From the NCBI RefSeq assembly GCF_046480435.1, contig NZ_PKGC01000169.1: DNA of 9,309 bases; one strand, given 5' to 3'. The notes under the pieces were generated by a model. That model was not told where the DNA came from, did not search any database, and saw only the letters and a list, made by a program, of their open reading frames with translations. The translations under genes and the position numbers were made by a program. Of this stretch, positions 6,301 through 9,309 are shown in pieces (within the stretch, counting starts at the first letter, position 1; the number at the start of each line of letters is the position of its first letter). This DNA is from Limnospira platensis. GTDB lineage: Bacteria; Cyanobacteriota; Cyanobacteriia; Cyanobacteriales; Microcoleaceae.

Positions 6301-8159
6301 AAACCGTTGCGACCTGTATCCCCCAGATCTGGCATATCAAACATTTGAGTCCTGCGGAAGCGAACTGATTCACCAGAAGGAGCCTTATCCCACTCCTTAC
6401 CCTCGATAAATTGTGCTTCCGCCGCTCCGTTAAACTTATCGTCACCGGTTCTGTTACCGTCATACCATTTAGCCGGTAAACCATTGCCCACCAAAATGCG
6501 ATCGCCAATCTTCTTCTCTTCTGAATCTTGTCGGACTATATCTGGGTGAGTAGCAGGTAAATTTAATTTGTTGCCATTAGTGTTCAGAGCTAACTCGTTA
6601 AGAGGGACGGTGATGGATTGAGTAGCATCCCCGTCTCTAATATTGTAGGGATAAATCCATCTATCTACCGGTCGCAGGTCATTGTCATTTCCCGAACCTT
6701 CAGTCCGCTTATCATAAGTTTGATTGCATCCTTGGGAGTGTTCCGGGTCGGGGGCGGTGTAATCCTCTTCTTCGATATTAGGAACCCGACGAGTTCTAGC
6801 CAGGAAGTAGTGTTCTAGGGCTTTCTCCCTATCTGTTCCCCCCTTCACGGCTTCCTTAACTTCATCAGGGTCAGTATCAGCGGATTTACAGTTCTGCTCG
6901 AACACTAAGCCACTGATTCTCTCCATATACTCCAATTGGTTAGTAGCCATCTGATTCGGAAAAGCATTCACCGGCTTATTAGTTCTTGTAAAATTATCAA
7001 CCTTAGGTACACCACGTTTGAATAAGTGTACCTTGGCTGTACCTCGAGAATCCTGGTTTAATGACCCTTGTCCGAAGCCAACATTTCCCCCCACTAAAAT
7101 CTTGCTATTTTCCATTTCATAAGAGCAAGAGTTGGGGCTGCTGACTTGATAATATTCAATTGTTGCCTCGTTTGTGTTAACATGCAACAGATTGCCATTA
7201 ACCATAATCCGGCCATTCAAGTTGAGTTTTATACCAGGGGTAATGTCTAAGTCTCCGTCGTAGACCACAGCATTAACAGTGATAGGAACGGCTCGTCTAT
7301 CTTCCTGCATTTCCACAGCAGCAAAACCCCTACCACTGACGGGTATACTAGCAGAGTAGATAAAAAACGGTTTTTCCAGCAGACCCCCAGATGCGGAATA
7401 CCAACCACCTGTACCAGCCAAAGTTGAACCTGCACTACTACCACCCGGACAGTCGGGATTTTGGCTGGAGGCTGAACCTAGCTTAGGCAGAGGCAATCCC
7501 CTGGCTTCTAGGGGGACTCTGGGAGTTTCATCGTCTGTGGGGCTCCTCAGAAAAATTCCATAAATATTGTATCTGTCTGGTTCGCCGTCACCATTCAAAT
7601 CTTCTGTGAATCCCCAGGCAGTATCTATCCTTTCCCGAGGTGGTCTAGGGCCATCCTGATCATCTATATCCACCACATCATCTATAGTGCCATTGCCATT
7701 TACATCAAACTCTAGGGTCAGTCGTTCTTCACCGCGAAAAGTATAATTATCTCTCCCTGATTCTGGTGGCTTTAACTCTGAAATTAAACTATCTTCTGGA
7801 GGGGCTCCTGATGGCATTCTTTCAAACGCCCGATCTAATTTGGCTGTGGCGCGTTCTAACCCCGGTGTCGCCGCTAACAGAACTTCCTGGCCTACCCGCA
7901 CATTTTGGGCAAACCTCGCCCGGTCTAAGGCTCGGAATGCGATCGCCACCGTTAACAGCACCACCACTAACATCACCATGGTTACTGTCGGCAACACAAA
8001 CCCCGCCACTTTTTGGCGATCGCCCCTATTCATATTAACCCAGTTTCCCAGGAGCGATCGCTTCAAGCCTCGGATCGCCCGGTTTCCCAACTTCCGGATT
8101 TCTGCCAACCATAATCGAATAGGTGACTTAGGTTTTCTGTTATTATGCTGATTGTGCAT
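3363..8159 (-). CDS. hpsA: Giant pilin-like hormogonium polysaccharide protein HpsA
   Basis: This 1598-residue protein opens with a long basic segment (1-53, likely amphipathic) ending VAG53|F54VLPT58, then a membrane helix to about 75 (VTMVMLVVVLLTVAIAF). The prepilin site is clear, but mature +5 is Thr58 where pilins have Glu. Two EF-hand/dockerin-like calcium loops follow at 152-164 (DVNGNGTIDD) and 187-198 (D187, N189, D191, D195, N198), and a third at 1123-1134 (DLNGDGDQGDEN). A segment rich in GxLxIxG-type strands runs at about 296-325. RGLILVSNLPVYVK (near 985-1000) and NGGLHNFPRFLEMW (1430-1443) are features I associate with HpsA proteins. An Asp5 run lies at 1369-1373. In Nostoc punctiforme the hps genes act in polysaccharide secretion for gliding; the exact role of HpsA is not established. 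I infer a GspK-like tip subunit with a much enlarged periplasmic domain. AGGAAG lies 7 nt before the ATG at 8159. A later ATG (8033) would give an 11-residue leader but has a poor ribosome site. Confidence 0.92.
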   Translation of the reverse strand: MHNQHNNRKPKSPIRLWLAEIRKLGNRAIRGLKRSLLGNWVNMNRGDRQKVAGFVLPTVTMVMLVVVLLTVAIAFRALDRARFAQNVRVGQEVLLAATPGLERATAKLDRAFERMPSGAPPEDSLISELKPPESGRDNYTFRGEERLTLEFDVNGNGTIDDVVDIDDQDGPRPPRERIDTAWGFTEDLNGDGEPDRYNIYGIFLRSPTDDETPRVPLEARGLPLPKLGSASSQNPDCPGGSSAGSTLAGTGGWYSASGGLLEKPFFIYSASIPVSGRGFAAVEMQEDRRAVPITVNAVVYDGDLDITPGIKLNLNGRIMVNGNLLHVNTNEATIEYYQVSSPNSCSYEMENSKILVGGNVGFGQGSLNQDSRGTAKVHLFKRGVPKVDNFTRTNKPVNAFPNQMATNQLEYMERISGLVFEQNCKSADTDPDEVKEAVKGGTDREKALEHYFLARTRRVPNIEEEDYTAPDPEHSQGCNQTYDKRTEGSGNDNDLRPVDRWIYPYNIRDGDATQSITVPLNELALNTNGNKLNLPATHPDIVRQDSEEKKIGDRILVGNGLPAKWYDGNRTGDDKFNGAAEAQFIEGKEWDKAPSGESVRFRRTQMFDMPDLGDTGRNGFWERAAAEKFKEPHEFEPGEEYKELAGGLRVVTGAGIYWDEGSFLPPPRGGRNVVWPDTMPMGWDDPFDSPDQGYQRGHLKMRATVVYHYTTTPWEEPGDRQNPIACISSYYDPTFYRSSTDNTGKNKDDLPWDSSAEGKSHNGIVYAPQIESIGQLTPSTNPRNPYGVVSEDSPDAATLEQKLEYQASLKFPDGRWVNEPLRVAIRKSPGNRTLADQSAIDAAVCAIKILTDEAGTPTQGTIDHGTIYERTLLDGRQVKALEDDDGFFADGKGTYDRAIEDRQPLEIRTTVIDLDKLRKKAIGTDEFLLPYSGIVYATRDDALIDNSTGDSRTNPVDFVVDETRRPNGIMLVNGRQLNRPQGSPRERGLILVSNLPVYVKATGNSFNLHQTPGGNALEEFTQALDADDWSKNFYIRSTRDERFADVSKDLWRPATVLSDAVTLLSGDFREGFRNEGDYNLRNNMVLSLDYINRRGLDPVRLEDGYDFGLGSDPKFDEPDFSFDLNGDGDQGDENLGPNDLTLAAVRRLNGFYDNNFVTSANFWNTTNNRVGIWMDGAFQERSSYLTNFVTPVQTRRGTQGIEYVMEICRKPLVSMCEPDDWVVSQHDDDPAEFASDRIGDTFTYSNSDDNPTVGTTVQRILPSWERIYPRRIAFLRDKTHKLVLDRNDHTIPLGVVNGKYNYSPLQDAEICVDNDSSEISLNEEDEYDTECTSGTWEPFPKVTTKRANALHFQMDGDVPKVHWEPEPPDDDDDVLYAQPMWEPVVQLNTVDSANNERWLQRPGSNTTFNLIIASGDSPIRKTNGNQTELNGGLHNFPRFLEMWHGRTVNISGSFVQFKHSEYATAPMMSVLDQDDSDLTKFGPRRTTGDRPYMNSNDDGQTTFYRAPNRNYGYDVGLVDFRGLHAQKRPRLLRDLFATRLVTPSSEPTDKYFREVSRDDHWIHTLLCGTKVNDGNHFLPDELRPDECPLDPDKFFRRS
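4041..4055 (-). repeat. (GAT)5 microsatellite coding Asp5 in hpsA
   Basis: Five identical GAT codons encode residues 1369-1373 of HpsA. A pure triplet run can change copy number without breaking the frame, so the length of this acidic run may vary between strains. Confidence 0.7.
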
Positions 8160-8322
8160 AAGACGACTTCCTGACCTTAGAGTTTAACTGAATACACGCG
8201 CTGATAAATAATAAGCTGACATAAATATAAATACACTCATAGCTGCGGTATTATTACCCACAACTAGACCACTAAATACCCTCGCTACCCCGGTAATGGG
8301 GAACTAGGGTAACTCTTTTTCT

Positions 8323-8353
8323 ATTATGGCAAATCGATTGAGTTAATTGTGAA
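8323..8353 (-). promoter_or_regulatory. Candidate promoter for hpsA
   Basis: On the minus strand TGCCATAAT (8323-8331) is an extended -10 with one mismatch in the hexamer. TTCACA (8348-8353) lies 19 bp upstream as a poor -35. It would give a leader of about 155 nt before the hpsA ATG. The weak -35 is what an activator-dependent promoter would show. I found no better candidate on this strand between 8160 and 8500. An alternative sigma factor, as used for motility genes in other cyanobacteria, cannot be excluded. Confidence 0.3.
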
Positions 8354-8371
8354 TTGGCGATCGCCTTTTTT

Positions 8372-8387
8372 TGTGCGATCGATCACA
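8372..8387. promoter_or_regulatory. CRP-like (SyCrp1-type) binding site between hpsA and dctQ
   Basis: On the plus strand TGTGC-N6-TCACA matches the CRP-family consensus TGTGA-N6-TCACA at 9 of 10 fixed positions, and the right half continues as GATCACATT, the full half-site of the E. coli CRP consensus. Its centre is about 60-65 bp upstream of the start expected from the candidate hpsA promoter, the usual distance for class I activation. In Synechocystis the cAMP receptor SyCrp1 uses this type of site and is needed for motility. The core GATCGATC is common in HIP1-rich genomes, which weakens the case. Confidence 0.4.
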
Positions 8388-8417
8388 TTCAACAACTCGG
8401 TTCGAGGGTTATAGGCT

Positions 8418-8441
8418 TAGGGAGGATTACTCCTCACCCTA
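8418..8441. other. Hairpin in the hpsA-dctQ intergenic region
   Basis: TAGGGAGGA (8418-8426) pairs with TCCT (8431-8434) and CCCTA (8437-8441) around a TTAC loop, leaving CA (8435-8436) as a bulge: nine base pairs. No T-run follows on either strand, so it is not an intrinsic terminator. It lies upstream of the candidate hpsA promoter and of the dctQ promoter, so it would be in neither leader; a role at the DNA level or in an unannotated RNA is open. Confidence 0.35.
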
Positions 8442-8497
8442 TATCCTAGCATTCCCAACTCCACCCCAAAAACGATCACCTTTCACTGAAATTCTCT

Positions 8498-8569
8498 ACC
8501 CCCCAGATTATGTTAAGTTTTGTAAAAAAAATTAAGTTTTGTTGCGAAAATTTTTTTTTTCTGGGGGGT
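8498..8569. repeat. 10-bp inverted repeat enclosing A/T-tract DNA and an 11-bp direct repeat
   Basis: ACCCCCCAGA (8498-8507) and TCTGGGGGGT (8560-8569) are perfect inverted repeats. The 52 bp between them contain TTAAGTTTTGT twice (8513-8523 and 8532-8542, 19 bp apart), an A8 tract (8524-8531) and a T10 tract (8551-8560, the last T shared with the right arm). Such tracts bend DNA and can act as an UP element; the block ends 3 bp upstream of the -35 box of the dctQ promoter. The direct repeats may be protein-binding sites. The regulator is unknown. Confidence 0.5.
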
Positions 8570-8572
8570 CTC

Positions 8573-8601
8573 TTGCTTTGTGCGCCACCCCGTGCTATAC
8601 T
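8573..8601 (+). promoter_or_regulatory. Sigma70-type promoter with extended -10 for dctQ
   Basis: TTGCTT (8573-8578) and TATACT (8596-8601) are separated by exactly 17 bp, and TGC directly ahead of the -10 makes a TGnTATACT extended element. A/T tracts lie just upstream. Transcription should start near 8608, leaving a leader of about 115 nt before the GTG at 8723. This is the strongest promoter-like sequence in the window. Confidence 0.6.
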
Positions 8602-8722
8602 TTTACATAATGGGAATAGTGACAATTTCAGATTTTAGGCACAGATTTTCATTATGTAACTGTCCATATATTATCATAAATGTACAGAGCTTGTCAACCC
8701 CGGTATAAATGAGAGTTAAAAC

Positions 8723-9241
8723 GTGGATAAACTCCTAATTGTATCCCAATTGATTGACCGAATGAATGAGTATTTAGGGCGGGTGGTTTCCTGGTTAGCC
8801 CTAGTGATGATCGCAGTAGGAACCTGGAATGTAATTGGTAGGTATGTCGGTAGAGCGATCGGTCAAAATTTAAGTTCTAATGCCCTGTTAGAAACCCAGT
8901 GGTATATTTTTGATATCATCTTTTTAGTAGGTGCTGCTTATACCCTAAAACACCATAGCCATGTGCGGGTTGATGTCATTCAAAGTCGGTTAAATGTTAA
9001 GCAAAAAGCCCTAGTTGAGTTATTGGGAACCGCCTTATTTTTAATTCCCTTTTCCATGATGATTATTTTCTACTCCTGGGGGGCTGTCTCCAACTCCTGG
9101 GTAATTCGGGAAGTCTCCCCAGACCCCGGCGGCTTACCGCGCTACCCAATTAAAGCCTTAATTATAGTGAGTTTTGTGTTATTAATTATTCAGGGTATCT
9201 CAGAAATCATCAAAAACTTGGCAATTTTCCGAGACAATTAA
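8723..9241 (+). CDS. TRAP transporter small membrane subunit (DctQ family)
   Basis: The 172-residue protein has four hydrophobic helices at about 21-41, 60-76, 95-122 and 142-164, the usual DctQ size and topology. Family features include LLETQWYIFDIIFLVGAAY (55-73), the loop HVRVDV (80-85), SWG (118-120) and REVSPDPGGLPRYPIK (129-144). DctQ works with the large DctM permease and a periplasmic DctP-type binding protein to take up organic acids or related solutes with Na+ or H+. In Synechocystis a homologous system (Gtr) carries glutamate; the substrate here cannot be read from this subunit alone. The chosen start is GTG at 8723, with GAGAG 7 nt upstream; an ATG 13 codons later (8762) would remove only the cytoplasmic N terminus. 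No dctM lies in the remaining 68 bp, so it is beyond the window or elsewhere. The gene is divergent from hpsA and has its own promoter, so a shared role in motility is not implied. Confidence 0.9.
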   Translation: MDKLLIVSQLIDRMNEYLGRVVSWLALVMIAVGTWNVIGRYVGRAIGQNLSSNALLETQWYIFDIIFLVGAAYTLKHHSHVRVDVIQSRLNVKQKALVELLGTALFLIPFSMMIIFYSWGAVSNSWVIREVSPDPGGLPRYPIKALIIVSFVLLIIQGISEIIKNLAIFRDN

Positions 9242-9254
9242 CAATTAACAATTA
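9234..9254 (+). repeat. Heptanucleotide tandem repeat (ACAATTA)3 at the dctQ stop
   Basis: Three perfect copies of ACAATTA lie end to end; the dctQ stop codon TAA (9239-9241) spans the join of the first and second copies. Short tandem heptamers (STRR sequences) are well known in filamentous cyanobacteria. This one directly abuts the dispersed repeat that follows. Confidence 0.7.
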
Positions 9255-9309
9255 GGTTCCGCCGTCAATTATCCATCCCCACCAGGATATTAATAAACCC
9301 GCCCCACCG
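9255..9309 (-). repeat. Dispersed palindromic repeat, right copy, inverted relative to the left copy
   Basis: The reverse complement of these 55 bases matches 10-64 at 46 of 55 positions without gaps. The outer arm (AACCCGCCCC, 9295-9304) is intact, but the inner end stops at GGTT (9255-9258), where the left copy continues with CCCGCCCC, so this copy is truncated or was replaced there by the ACAATTA repeat. It may continue past the window edge. It lies between dctQ and whatever gene follows. Confidence 0.7.

Noticed and set aside
5835..6368. Plus-strand open frame of 177 codons inside hpsA
   Set aside because: It lies wholly antisense to hpsA and its translation has no recognisable domain. 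The hpsA frame through here is clearly coding. The same applies to the other antisense frames at 3335-3640, 3947-4273, 7766-8038 and 7840-8151.
6209..6508. Minus-strand open frame of 99 codons in another frame of hpsA
   Set aside because: It overlaps hpsA in a shifted frame, has no ribosome site of note, and its product has no recognisable features. It is a shadow of the larger gene.
8184..8240. Possible 18-residue upstream reading frame ahead of hpsA (minus strand)
   Set aside because: It has an ATG and a stop but no Shine-Dalgarno sequence and no recognisable peptide pattern. A frame this short arises easily by chance.
8281..8322. CCCC/GGGG hairpin (8290-8303) followed later by T5 on the plus strand
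   Set aside because: The stem is only 4 bp and the T-run begins about 13 nt after it, and the plus strand upstream carries no gene that would need ending there.
8356..8372. GGCGATCGCC followed by a T-run, resembling a terminator
   Set aside because: The palindrome is an extended HIP1 site. As RNA it could form only a 3-bp stem, too weak for termination, and no gene reads into it from the left on the plus strand.
8426..8440. ACTCCTCACCC, 10 of 11 bases of the Yfr1 small-RNA core ACTCCTCACAC
   Set aside because: In Yfr1 this core is unpaired and followed at once by a terminator hairpin with a U-run. Here part of it pairs within the 8418-8441 hairpin and no terminator follows.
8709..8738. Nine-codon frame (ATG at 8709) overlapping the dctQ start in another frame
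   Set aside because: It lacks a ribosome site of its own and has no leader-peptide signature such as runs of one amino acid.

Overview
The window looks like chromosome from a filamentous, motile cyanobacterium. Eight exact copies of the HIP1 octamer GCGATCGC (at 1463, 1673, 6000, 6498, 7939, 8016, 8054 and 8357) are far more than chance predicts. The gene content matches the hps (hormogonium polysaccharide) locus first described in Nostoc punctiforme. Base composition and the dispersed repeat at both ends would suit an Oscillatoriales member such as Arthrospira/Limnospira, but that genus-level guess is only inference.

Positions 78-8159 hold one minus-strand cluster, read from right to left: hpsA (1598 aa), hpsB, hpsC, and two GspH/FimT-type pseudopilins. 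All five products carry a prepilin-peptidase site (Gly followed by Phe or Tyr and a hydrophobic stretch). Four keep the Glu at mature position +5. HpsA does not, and it carries EF-hand-like calcium loops, as the tip pseudopilin GspK does in type II secretion. The set therefore reads as the initiating or tip complex of a pseudopilus (H, H, I-like, J-like, K-like) without its major pilin, ATPase, platform protein or secretin, which must be encoded elsewhere. By analogy with Nostoc hps genes it should act in slime (polysaccharide) secretion and gliding.

Positions 801-990, between the two GspH-like genes, form the only large gap inside the cluster. It holds a perfect 21-bp palindrome over a possible promoter, so the last gene may have its own control. 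Positions 8160-8722 are a 563-bp divergent regulatory region. It contains a CRP-like site and a weak promoter facing hpsA, a hairpin, A/T-tract DNA enclosed by a 10-bp inverted repeat, and a good sigma70-type promoter facing right.

Positions 8723-9241 encode a DctQ-type small membrane subunit of a TRAP transporter on the plus strand. Its large subunit is not in the window. The window is bracketed by two inverted copies of a dispersed repeat of about 55 nt (10-64 and 9255-9309). The left copy closes the pseudopilin cluster as a potential long hairpin, and the right copy follows a heptanucleotide tandem repeat at the dctQ stop codon. No tRNA, rRNA, CRISPR array or transposase gene was seen.
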